A program made the position numbers and the translations under genes. Below the pieces are notes generated by a model. The model did no database searches. It was not told the DNA's origin and saw only the letters and a list, made by a program, of their open reading frames with translations. A DNA stretch of 64,000 nt from Luteibacter pinisoli (lineage in GTDB: Bacteria; Pseudomonadota; Gammaproteobacteria; Xanthomonadales; Rhodanobacteraceae), in contig NZ_CP041046.1 of assembly GCF_006385595.1 (NCBI RefSeq), positions 1,178,001 through 1,242,000 on the forward strand, read 5' to 3'. Positions 44,455 to 52,066 of this stretch are shown piece after piece. Each line of letters starts with the position of its first letter. The stretch's first letter is position 1.

Positions 44455-44468
44455 GCAAATTTACCTAC
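44455..44468. promoter_or_regulatory. GCAAATTTACCTAC motif between divergent membrane-protein genes
   Basis: Weakest left half-site (GCAA) but an intact TTTACCTAC right half as at 34640. TTCGCA follows 30 nt from the first base. It is 71 nt before the ATG at 44526. Confidence 0.4.
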
Positions 44469-44525
44469 CTTTGCCGCGTAGGCCTTCGCATGGCGAGCGG
44501 GCGCAAGCGCGCCATGCTGCGCCAC

Positions 44526-45686
44526 ATGCTTATCAATCCCCTGTTTGCCGAAGGCCTGCACGTGGCGCTGCTGCGGCGCATGCGGCTGATTCGCTCGGAA
44601 GACCGCGCGGAGGCGAGGCGACGTGTCGTGCTTGGCGTGAGCCTGGCCTGGCTGCCCCTCGCGGTACTGGCGACGTTGGCGTGGCTTGGGCTGGGTAACC
44701 CGGACGCCGCCGGCTTCTTCTCGGACATCACGGCACAGGCGCGCTACCTGCTGGCGGTGCCCTTGCTGATCGTGGCCGATTACATCGTGCTGCCGCGCCT
44801 GAAAGCCCTGGCCGGCTGCTTTGGCGGCTCGACCCTGCTGCCACCCTCCCGGCAGGACGCGTTCCTCGAACTGATGGCGTCCAGTCGTCGGCTCAGCGCG
44901 GGTCCGTGGCCGTCCACGATCGTTGCGCTACTGGCCTACGCCACCGTCATCAGCCTGGCCGCGGCCCTGCCTCCCGCGGAGTGGGCGGCATGGCAAAGCA
45001 ATCCCGTGACGCACGCGCGAAGCCTGCCGGGTTGGTGGCACCTGCTGGTCAGCATGCCGATGGTGCTCGGCCTCACGCTCTCGTGGGTGTGGCGGTGGAT
45101 GCTATGGGTGCGCGTCATGTGGCGGCTTTCGCGCATGGGCCCCGTGCTGGTCGCGTCGCACCCGGATCACGCGGGTGGGCTGGGCTTCCTCGCCGAATCG
45201 GCGCGTGCCTTTACGCCCGTGGTGCTGCCGCTGGCGGTGATCGTCGCCGCCACGATGGCGCATAACCTGGTGCTCACCGGGCAGACCGCCGTGGGTCACG
45301 AGGCCACGCCCGTGATCACGGCGGTGCTCGCCGTGGTGATCACGGCAAGCCCGCCGTTCCTGTTCATGCGTGTATTGCTCGCCGCCCGCCACCTGGGCTG
45401 GGAACGCTATGGCGAACTGGCGCGCAGCATGGGCCTCGTGTTCGAGGCCCGCTGGCTGGACGGGAAAACGCCGGTGGACGACACCACGCTGGAGCGGCCG
45501 GACTTCTCGGCCACCGTGGACCTGTACGGCATCGTCACCAATAGCTGCGACATGCGCCTGATGCTGTTCGACTACGCGACTATCGTGACCGTGGCGATCA
45601 GCGCGCTGTTGCCGTTCGCACCGCTGTGGATCGCCGCGGTGCCGTTCGACCAGCTGATGGACAAGCTGGTCGGCATGCTCGTCTGA
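44526..45686 (+). CDS. Polytopic membrane protein, function unknown
   Basis: 386 residues with about six membrane helices (VVLGVSLAWLPLAVLATLAW, ARYLLAVPLLIVADYIVL, VALLAYATVISLAAA, HLLVSMPMVLGLTLSWVWRW, FTPVVLPLAVIVAATMA, ITAVLAVVITASPPFLFMRV). A polar motif SHPDHAGGLGFL lies between two helices. No family recognised. Start is uncertain: ATGs at 44490 and 44514 are also in frame, but 44490 falls inside the conserved upstream element. It converges with the thioredoxin gene. Confidence 0.78.
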   Translation: MLINPLFAEGLHVALLRRMRLIRSEDRAEARRRVVLGVSLAWLPLAVLATLAWLGLGNPDAAGFFSDITAQARYLLAVPLLIVADYIVLPRLKALAGCFGGSTLLPPSRQDAFLELMASSRRLSAGPWPSTIVALLAYATVISLAAALPPAEWAAWQSNPVTHARSLPGWWHLLVSMPMVLGLTLSWVWRWMLWVRVMWRLSRMGPVLVASHPDHAGGLGFLAESARAFTPVVLPLAVIVAATMAHNLVLTGQTAVGHEATPVITAVLAVVITASPPFLFMRVLLAARHLGWERYGELARSMGLVFEARWLDGKTPVDDTTLERPDFSATVDLYGIVTNSCDMRLMLFDYATIVTVAISALLPFAPLWIAAVPFDQLMDKLVGMLV

Positions 45687-45698
45687 GCCCGGCGCCGC

Positions 45699-46571
45699 TT
45701 AGAAGACCAGCGAGGCCATCTTGCGGCGGTAGGTGCCCACGAGTTCCGCGTCGTCCAGGGTGGCGAACGCGGCGAGCAGGCGCTTCTTCGCCTGGCCGTC
45801 GTTCCAGTCACGCTGGCGCTTGAGCACGTCGAGGAACTGGTCGAGGCCGGTCGGTACGTCACCTTCGATCAGCAGGCGAACGCCCAGCAGGTCGCGCGCT
45901 TCCCAATCGTCGCCGTTGGTCTCCACGCGCTGGCGCAGCTCGGCCAGCGACGGGGCGCCGGTCAGGGCACGGGCCAGGTCGAGCTGGCTGCGCAGGCGTA
46001 CGGCGCGCGGGTCCGTGGCGAGGTTGGCGGGCAAGGCGTTGAGCTCGGCCTGGGCCGGGTCCACCTGGCCGGCGCGCATCAGGGCCAGGGCGAGGTCGAG
46101 CTTCAGCTCGGCGCGGCCCGGCTCGGCCGCGATGGCCTGCTGGATCCGGTTGATGGCGTCTTCGGCCGTTTCCGGCGCCGCCTCGGCCGCCGTCGCGCCG
46201 GCCTCGCCGTCGGCGGGCTGGATGCCGTTGCGGGCCAGGAATTCGCGCAGCTGGCCTTCCGGCACGGCGCCGGCGAAGCCATCGGCCATCTGCCCGTCCT
46301 TGATCAGGATGACGGTGGGGATGCTACGCACGCCAAACATGGCGGCCAGGTCCTTTTCGGCGTCCACGTCGATCTTGGCCAGGCGGAAGGCGCCGTTGTA
46401 CTCGACGGCCAGCTTTTCCAGCATCGGGCCCAGGGTCTTGCAGGGGCCACACCATTCGGCCCAGAGGTCCACGAGGATCGGGGTTTCCAGGGAGGCCTGG
46501 ATGACGTCGTTCTCGAACCCGGCCGTGGTGGCGTCGAAGACATGCTCGCTAGGGGTCTGGGCGCTGCTCAC
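45699..46571 (-). CDS. Thioredoxin-domain co-chaperone (YbbN/CnoX type)
   Basis: 290 residues. An N-terminal thioredoxin fold has an active site WAEWCGPCKTLGPML near residue 40, followed by tetratricopeptide-like repeats (AINRIQQAIAAEPGRAELKL and onwards), the YbbN/CnoX architecture that holds unfolded proteins and hands them to GroEL. E. coli YbbN lacks the first Cys; here the full CGPC is kept, so redox activity is likely. The GTG at 46571 has AGGAG upstream. Confidence 0.9.
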   Translation of the reverse strand: MSSAQTPSEHVFDATTAGFENDVIQASLETPILVDLWAEWCGPCKTLGPMLEKLAVEYNGAFRLAKIDVDAEKDLAAMFGVRSIPTVILIKDGQMADGFAGAVPEGQLREFLARNGIQPADGEAGATAAEAAPETAEDAINRIQQAIAAEPGRAELKLDLALALMRAGQVDPAQAELNALPANLATDPRAVRLRSQLDLARALTGAPSLAELRQRVETNGDDWEARDLLGVRLLIEGDVPTGLDQFLDVLKRQRDWNDGQAKKRLLAAFATLDDAELVGTYRRKMASLVF

Positions 46572-46738
46572 GGGAGGCTCCTGGGATAAGGGAAAGATGC
46601 CCCATAGGTCGGGGAAGTCGGCCAGCATATCAAGCCCGCGACGGCCCCCGGGCCCCGCCCGGGGCTCCGTCATGCGCCGTTTACCCGGATTTGCGATCAT
46701 ATCGGCATGGGCCATACCGGCCTCGACCGCCGGCGTGC

Positions 46739-47350
46739 ATGCAAAAAACCCCTGACCTCATCATCTGCGAGCACTGCGACACCGTTTACCGGCGGCGCCA
46801 CCTGGCACGGGGCGAAGTCGCCCAGTGCGTGCTCTGCGGCGCCGTGCTCGAGCGGCATCAATGGCTTGGGATCGACGCGCAGTTCGCGCTCATCGTCGCG
46901 GCGGCCATTGTTTTCGTGGTGGCCAACGTCACGCCCATCGTCACCCTGGGCTTCTCGGGCATGCTCGCCGATACCACCCTGTGGGGCGCGATCATCGCCA
47001 TGTGGAACGACGGCGCCCAGATCGTGGCCGCCCTCACGGCGCTCACCCTGTTCTTCTTCCCGCTGGTGCAGATCGCCCTGTTCGGCTGGGTGCTGATGTT
47101 CGCCCGCCACGGGGACCGGGCGCCGGCGTTCGGGCTGGCCATGTCCACCCTGGTCCGGATCAAGCCGTGGAGCATGATCGAGGTGTTCATGCTGGGCGTG
47201 CTGGTGGCCGTGGTGAAGGCGCATACGTACTTCGACGTGGTGCCGGGGGCGGGCGTCTGGGCCTTCGGGTTCCTTACCGTGCTGGTCACGGTGTTCTCCA
47301 GCCACGACCCGCGCAACCTGTGGGACCTGACCCGGGAGGCGCGCCGATGA
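46739..47350 (+). CDS. Paraquat-inducible protein A, first half (PqiA-like)
   Basis: 203 residues: zinc-ribbon-like CEHCDTVYRRRHLARGEVAQ followed by CVLCG, then four membrane helices of a PqiA domain (FALIVAAAIVFVVANVTPIV, TALTLFFFPLVQIALFG, IEVFMLGVLVAVVKAHTYFD). In E. coli one PqiA protein contains two such halves; here they are separate genes. The stop overlaps the next start (ATGA). It probably forms the inner-membrane part of the Pqi lipid-transport bridge. Confidence 0.9.
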   Translation: MQKTPDLIICEHCDTVYRRRHLARGEVAQCVLCGAVLERHQWLGIDAQFALIVAAAIVFVVANVTPIVTLGFSGMLADTTLWGAIIAMWNDGAQIVAALTALTLFFFPLVQIALFGWVLMFARHGDRAPAFGLAMSTLVRIKPWSMIEVFMLGVLVAVVKAHTYFDVVPGAGVWAFGFLTVLVTVFSSHDPRNLWDLTREARR

Positions 47351-47967
47351 GCGAGCTCCCGCGCGCGCAGGACCTGGGCATCATGGGTTGCCATGTGTGC
47401 CGCCTGGTCACCACCTATAGCGAAAACCCCCACGCCCATTGCCCGCGGTGCCATAACCCGCTGCATCCGCGTAAACAGGGCAGCATCGCCCGCGCCTGGG
47501 CGCTGCTGGTGGCCGCCGCCATTTTCTACATCCCGGCCAACGTGTTCCCGATCATGCGGACGCAAAGCCTGTTCAGCAAAGACGACAACACGATCCTCAG
47601 CGGCGTGTTCGAGCTATGGCGGAACGGCTCGCCGGACCTTGCGATCATCGTCTTCACGGCGTCCATCGTGGTGCCCGTGCTGAAGTTCCTCATCATGGGC
47701 TACCTGCTGGTGTCCGTGCAGCGCGCCAGTGGCTACGGCCCGAGGCAGCGCGCCAAGCTATACCGTTTCGTCGAGCTGGTGGGCTACTGGTCCATGCTCG
47801 ATGTGTTCGTGGTGGCGATCCTCTCCGCGCTGGTGCACTTCAAGGTGCTCTCGCGCGTGGAGCCGCTGCCTGGCGTGATCTATTTCGGCATTGTCGTCGT
47901 GCTGACGATGCTGGCGGCGATGAGTTTCGACCCTCGCCTGATCTGGGATAAAAGGAAATCGCAATGA
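47347..47967 (+). CDS. Paraquat-inducible protein A, second half (PqiA-like)
   Basis: 206 residues with two CxxC pairs (GCHVCRLVTT and HCPRCHNPLHPRK) and four membrane helices (ARAWALLVAAAIFYIPANVF, LAIIVFTASIVVPVLKFLIM, MLDVFVVAILSALVHFK, VIYFGIVVVLTMLAAMSFDP). It overlaps both neighbours by ATGA junctions, so it is translated in step with pqiA1 and pqiB. Confidence 0.9.
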   Translation: MSELPRAQDLGIMGCHVCRLVTTYSENPHAHCPRCHNPLHPRKQGSIARAWALLVAAAIFYIPANVFPIMRTQSLFSKDDNTILSGVFELWRNGSPDLAIIVFTASIVVPVLKFLIMGYLLVSVQRASGYGPRQRAKLYRFVELVGYWSMLDVFVVAILSALVHFKVLSRVEPLPGVIYFGIVVVLTMLAAMSFDPRLIWDKRKSQ

Positions 47968-49643
47968 GCGACACCCAAGAAGGAAAGACACCCGAAGGCG
48001 AAGACCTGCCGCATCCGGAGGTGCGCCGCTCGAAGATGGGCGTCTCGCTCATCTGGCTGGTGCCGATCATTGCCGCGCTCGTAGGCATCTCGCTGCTGGT
48101 GAACCACTACATCTCGGCCGGGCCGCAGGTGACGGTGACCTTCCTCACCGGCGAGGGCATTGAAACCGGCAAGACCCAGGTCAAGTACAAGAACGTGGTG
48201 ATCGGCAAGGTCACCGCCATGCGCCTGTCCAAGGACCGCACCCATGTCCGGGTGGTCGTCGACCTGGAAAAGAACGCCTCCGAATTCGCCACCAAGGGCA
48301 CCCGTTACTGGGTGGTGCGGCCGCGCATCGGCGCCGGCGGCGTCTCCGGCTTCGACACGCTGCTGTCGGGTGCCTTCATCGGTGCCGACACCGGCACGTC
48401 GGATGAGGACCAGAGCGACTTCACCGGCCTCGAAACCCCGCCGGCCGTGACCCACGGCGCGCCGGGCCGCCGCTTCCAGCTGCACACGGCCGACCTCGGC
48501 TCGCTGGATATCGGCTCGCCGGTGTACTTCCGCCGCATCCAGGTGGGCCGCATCGTCTCGTACGAACTGGACAAGGACGGCAAGGGCGTGTCGCTGCAGC
48601 TGTTCATCGACGGGCCGAACGATCGCTTCGTGACCAAGGACTCGCGCTTCTGGAATGCCAGCGGCGTCGACGTCTCGCTCGGTGCCGACGGCCTGAAGCT
48701 CAACACCCAGTCGCTGGCCACCGTGGTGGCGGGCGGCGTGGCCTTCCAGGACTCGCTGGGCCCGCACGACGAAACACCCGCACCCGAAATGAGCGAGTAC
48801 ACGCTGTTCGCCGACCAGGCGACGGCGCTGGCGCCGCCCGACGGCCAGCCACGCTACATCCGCATGCGCTTCGAACACTCGCTGCGCGGCCTCAACGTGG
48901 ATGCGCCGGTGGAGCTCCTCGGGGTGAAGGTGGGCAAGGTGGTATCGGTCAACCTCGACTACGACCCGGCGTCGAAGACCTTCCCGGTCGTGGTGGGCGC
49001 ACTGGTGTATCCGCAGCGCCTGGGCAAGGCCCACGACAAGCTGGCCGAAGTGCTCGGCGGCGACAAGGAAACCCTGTTCCCGCGGATCATGAAGGGGCTG
49101 GTGGAGAAGGGCGTGCGTGCGCAGGCGCGCTCGGGCAACCTGCTCACCGGCCAGCTCTATATCGCCATGGACTTCGACCCGAAGGCGCCCAAGGTGGCCT
49201 TCGATCCGAACGCGAAGCCGCTGCAGATCCCGACCATCGCGGGTGATTTTGACCACCTGCAGGAGCAGCTGTCGAGCATCGTGGACAAGGTGCAGAAGAT
49301 TCCCTTCGACAGCATCGGCCAGAACCTCGACGGCAGCCTGAAGGAGCTGAAGGGCACGCTGCATTCGGTGAACACCGACCTGCTGCCGGAAGCGAAGAAA
49401 ACCCTGCAGGGCGTGAACCGCACGGTGGGGACGGCCAACGACGCGCTGAGCGAGAACTCGCCGTTGCAGCAGAACATCGGCAACACGCTGGAAGAATTGC
49501 AGCGGACGGTGCGCTCGGTGCGCGCGTTCACTGATTACCTTGGCCGCCACCCGGAAGCGCTGCTGCGCGGCCGTGGCGCCGACGCACCGCCGCCGGCCGT
49601 CGCGCCGACGACTCCGAAGCAGGGCAAGGAAGGACAGCCATGA
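47964..49643 (+). CDS. pqiB: MCE-family lipid-transport protein PqiB
   Basis: 559 residues. One N-terminal membrane anchor (SLIWLVPIIAALVGISLLV) is followed by three MCE domains (starting near residues 45 (GPQVTVTFLTGEGIETGKTQ), 160 (GRRFQLHTADLGSLDIGSPV) and 292 (IRMRFEHSLRGLNVDAPVEL)) and a C-terminal helical region (about 425-530) that forms the needle-like stalk. PqiB hexamers bridge the periplasm for phospholipid movement. ATGA overlaps tie it to pqiA2 and pqiC. Confidence 0.94.
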   Translation: MSDTQEGKTPEGEDLPHPEVRRSKMGVSLIWLVPIIAALVGISLLVNHYISAGPQVTVTFLTGEGIETGKTQVKYKNVVIGKVTAMRLSKDRTHVRVVVDLEKNASEFATKGTRYWVVRPRIGAGGVSGFDTLLSGAFIGADTGTSDEDQSDFTGLETPPAVTHGAPGRRFQLHTADLGSLDIGSPVYFRRIQVGRIVSYELDKDGKGVSLQLFIDGPNDRFVTKDSRFWNASGVDVSLGADGLKLNTQSLATVVAGGVAFQDSLGPHDETPAPEMSEYTLFADQATALAPPDGQPRYIRMRFEHSLRGLNVDAPVELLGVKVGKVVSVNLDYDPASKTFPVVVGALVYPQRLGKAHDKLAEVLGGDKETLFPRIMKGLVEKGVRAQARSGNLLTGQLYIAMDFDPKAPKVAFDPNAKPLQIPTIAGDFDHLQEQLSSIVDKVQKIPFDSIGQNLDGSLKELKGTLHSVNTDLLPEAKKTLQGVNRTVGTANDALSENSPLQQNIGNTLEELQRTVRSVRAFTDYLGRHPEALLRGRGADAPPPAVAPTTPKQGKEGQP

Positions 49644-50230
49644 TGACTCTCACCCGCCACGCCGCCACGGCGCTGATGGTCGCCGCGCTGGCCGCGTGTT
49701 CCTCGGCACCCGTGCATTTCCACACCCTGGTACCGCCCGCCGCCACCGTGGCGGCCCCGGCGGCCCCGTTCTCGATCGACCTGCTGGCGGTGGCCGTTCC
49801 CCCGCAGGTGGACCAGCCGGCGATGGTGCTGCGCTCGGGCAGCTCGTCGGTGAACGTGCTGGACGGCGAGCGCTGGGCCTCGCCGCTGGGCGACGAGATC
49901 CGTGCGGCCCTCTCGGCTGACCTGTCCTCGCGCCTGGGCACGCACGATGTGCATGGCCTGCCGCGGGCGAAGGATGCGAAGGTGGTGGCCATCCAGGTGG
50001 ATGTGCGGCGCTTTGATTCGGAGCTGGGCGGTAGCGCGACGCTTGAGGCGGCGTGGTCGGTGCGTACGGGCGAGCAGTCGGCGAGTTGTGCGTCGCGCGT
50101 GGCGGAACCGTCGGGCGGCAGCTACGACACCCTCGTGGATGCCCACCAGCGCGCCCTTGGCCAGCTGGCGGACCAGATTGCGGCGGCGAGCCGGGCGGTG
50201 GCCGCGGGGCAGGGCGGCGCCTGCCGCTGA
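49640..50230 (+). CDS. pqiC: Outer-membrane lipoprotein PqiC (DUF330/ABC-type auxiliary)
   Basis: 196 residues with a lipobox (VAALAACSSAP). The family body begins FHTLVPP and continues with FSIDLLAVAVPPQVDQPAMV, WASPLGDEIRAALSADLSSR and VVAIQVDVRRFDSELGG. PqiC anchors the PqiB stalk at the outer membrane. It is the last gene of the operon; a palindromic repeat begins about 100 nt later. Confidence 0.9.
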   Translation: MMTLTRHAATALMVAALAACSSAPVHFHTLVPPAATVAAPAAPFSIDLLAVAVPPQVDQPAMVLRSGSSSVNVLDGERWASPLGDEIRAALSADLSSRLGTHDVHGLPRAKDAKVVAIQVDVRRFDSELGGSATLEAAWSVRTGEQSASCASRVAEPSGGSYDTLVDAHQRALGQLADQIAAASRAVAAGQGGACR

Positions 50231-50338
50231 GGGCTCGCCTTTGGCGTCGCGCTGAGGAAGCGGTTCATTCGCTGAAGCGAATGCATGTGACTAGCGGCTG
50301 ACGCCGCCTTGCTCTTGCGGGTTTCGCGGGGCGGGGAC

Positions 50339-50453
50339 GGCAAGGCCCCTGGGGCCGCCGGACGCAGTCCTTGCGGAGCGGGCCGTAGATCGGTTTTCGC
50401 GAAACCCGATCACTGAGCGGCCCTCTGCTTACGTCGGCCCCAGGGGCCTTGCC
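50339..50453. repeat. Palindromic intergenic repeat, copy 2 (115 bp)
   Basis: Arms GGCAAGGCCCCTGGGGCC (50339-50356) and GGCCCCAGGGGCCTTGCC (50436-50453) are perfect complements. The inner pair GGGCCG/CGGCCC is as in copy 1, but the tip here is a distinct hairpin (GATCGGTTTTCG with CGAAACCCGATC, one mismatch). Compared with copy 1, each arm has one extra base, and the two extra bases pair with each other. It lies between pqiC and the IS110 element. Confidence 0.8.
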
Positions 50454-50525
50454 GCCCCCACAACCACCCATCCGGTTCAGTGCCGCACAAGCTTCACCGC
50501 CGCTTTGTAGCAACTGTGTTCGCGA

Positions 50526-51449
50526 TCAGGCGGTGGCCGACATGGCCATCGCCTCTCGCATCCGCGCGTTGAGGATGACGATCAGTTTGCGCATGACGGC
50601 GACCAAGGCGAGCTTCTTTGGTTTGCCACGACCGATGAGGCTTTCGTAAAACGGCTTCAGCAGGTGGTCGTAGCGGGCTGCCGTGACGGCCGACATGTAC
50701 AGCGCCGAGCGCGGCCCGGCCCGACCACCCCACGTGGTGCGCCGGCCGGCGAAGAGCCCACTATCGCGGTTAAGTGGCGCCACGCCGACCAGCTTGGCGA
50801 TGGCCTTGCGGTTGAGATGGCCCAGTTCGGGCAGTTCGCAGATCATCGTCGCGATCATGACGGGACCTACGCCCTTGATGGTCTGGGCGATCCGGGCCTG
50901 CGGGGTGTCCTTGATGAGGTCGGAAATGACCTGCTCGACGCGGTGCAGGGCTCGTTCCATGTATTCGATGTGTGCGTCCAGATCGGCGCGAAGCATCGGA
51001 TCGATGAGCTGCCGCCGACGTTGCTTTTCCGTGGCGATGTTCTGCACCAGGTGGTCGCGTCGCGACTTGTATTGCCGCAGTTTGGCGGCGTCCGCATCAA
51101 GCGGCTGGAACGGCACGAGATCGATCACGCTGGCCACGTGGGCTAGCGTTTTGGCATCGATCCGGTCGGTCTTGGCCAATTGCCCCGTGGCCCGGGCAAA
51201 AAAGCGGGCCTGCCGCGGGTTGATCCGCCGCATGGGAAGGCCTGCATCATGTAGCGCGCCCAGGGCACGCTGCTCATAACCACCGGTGGCCTCCAGAACG
51301 ACCTGGCCGGGCCCGTACGGCTTCAGCCACCTCACCAGCGCCCGCCAGCCAGCAGCACCGTTATCGAATCGCTTCACCTCGTTCCGCTGGAACACCGCCA
51401 CGTCCAGATAGGCCTTGCTCACGTCCACGCCCGCGCCGATGCCGTTCAT
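50526..51449 (-). CDS. IS110-family DEDD transposase (bridge-RNA-guided recombinase)
   Basis: 307 residues from the ATG at 51449. The N-terminal RuvC-like DEDD domain has Asp9 (AGVDVSKAYLDVAVF), Glu53 (VLEATGGYE), Asp95 and Asp98 (KTDRIDAKTLA). A coiled middle (ENCoding about 130-180) leads to the C-terminal Tnp20 domain with IKGVGPVMIATMICELPELG, LVGVAPLNRDSG and Ser in GPRSALYMSAVTAARY. All catalytic residues are intact, so the element may be active. Longer upstream frames run into the structured non-coding region. Confidence 0.93.
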   Translation of the reverse strand: MNGIGAGVDVSKAYLDVAVFQRNEVKRFDNGAAGWRALVRWLKPYGPGQVVLEATGGYEQRALGALHDAGLPMRRINPRQARFFARATGQLAKTDRIDAKTLAHVASVIDLVPFQPLDADAAKLRQYKSRRDHLVQNIATEKQRRRQLIDPMLRADLDAHIEYMERALHRVEQVISDLIKDTPQARIAQTIKGVGPVMIATMICELPELGHLNRKAIAKLVGVAPLNRDSGLFAGRRTTWGGRAGPRSALYMSAVTAARYDHLLKPFYESLIGRGKPKKLALVAVMRKLIVILNARMREAMAMSATA

Positions 51450-51472
51450 CTCGATCTCCGCTAGCCTAGGGA

Positions 51473-51673
51473 TGTCGAGAGCCCTTCCCGCCGGGCCCAG
51501 CCTTATTTCCGAGCGCCTACTCGGGCAACTGTTCGGGCGTTTGGCGGGAAGATCCGGCGTGGCGACCTGGCTACAGGGCGATCGGTCGATCCAGGAGCGC
51601 AACGGTCGGCCACGCCGGCTCTCGACACCTACTTTGGACCGATCGGGACAAATAAGGAGCGCACCTTGTGCGC
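51473..51673 (-). ncRNA. Predicted IS110 bridge RNA region
   Basis: Nested perfect stems in the non-coding 5' region of the transposase gene (plus-strand reading): outer TGTCGAGAG (51473-51481) with CTCTCGACA (51619-51627); arm A CTTCCCGCC (51484-51492) with GGCGGGAAG (51543-51551); arm B CCGGCGTGGC (51554-51563) with GCCACGCCGG (51609-51618), extended by GACC/GGTC and CCTGG/CCAGG. A separate hairpin GCGCAC-CTT-GTGCGC (51659-51673) would be the 5' stem-loop of the minus-strand RNA. Two looped arms fit the target- and donor-binding loops of known bridge RNAs. Transcript ends are not defined. Confidence 0.65.
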
Positions 51674-51713
51674 GAAATCTTCTGCGAAAACGCAAAGCCC
51701 CCCCCGATGTGAC

Positions 51714-51845
51714 TTAGCGCGCTGCGGCAATGGCGTTAGCCGAAACGACCGGCGCATCAGTGGTCACCATGGCCCCCATGGTCAGGACGCAGGCCAGCAC
51801 GGCAGCGGCGAAGAAGGTCTTCAGCAGGAAGGTTTCAGCGTTCAT
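51714..51845 (-). CDS. 43-residue single-helix membrane peptide
   Basis: Small open frame starting at the ATG 51845 with AAGGAG six bases upstream. The product begins MNAETFLLKTFF and has one hydrophobic helix (FAAAVLACVLTMGAM), then VTTDAPVVSANAIAAAR. It could be a small membrane protein or an exported peptide with signal-peptide-like N-terminus. No family recognised. It sits between the IS110 element and the second 245-bp repeat. The good ribosome site argues that it is real. Confidence 0.6.
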   Translation of the reverse strand: MNAETFLLKTFFAAAVLACVLTMGAMVTTDAPVVSANAIAAAR

Positions 51846-52066
51846 GGTCGTCTCCTTGAGGTTTTGGCAGATGGGCGTTTTTGCCCTTTGCCAGAGACGT
51901 TGCATCGGCCGTGCCAAACCTTCAGATGCCCCACGAACGGCGCTACCAAGCCATTTCCACTTTGGGTCTACCACGATCACAGGTTGTCCGCGGACGAACG
52001 AGTGTCCGACGCAGCTTCAACGGACGCGGTACACCCGCTCTCCCCACACGCAACCTCAGCGTTCGG

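Larger units (their letters stand above)
50475..51710 (-). mobile_element. IS110-family insertion sequence (ends approximate)
   Basis: A complete-looking DEDD transposase gene with about 60 nt of non-coding DNA on its 3' side and about 260 nt on its 5' side. The long structured 5' region is the layout of the IS110 subgroup, in which the bridge RNA is encoded upstream of the transposase. IS110 elements lack terminal inverted repeats, so exact ends and core dinucleotide cannot be set from one copy. Confidence 0.75.
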
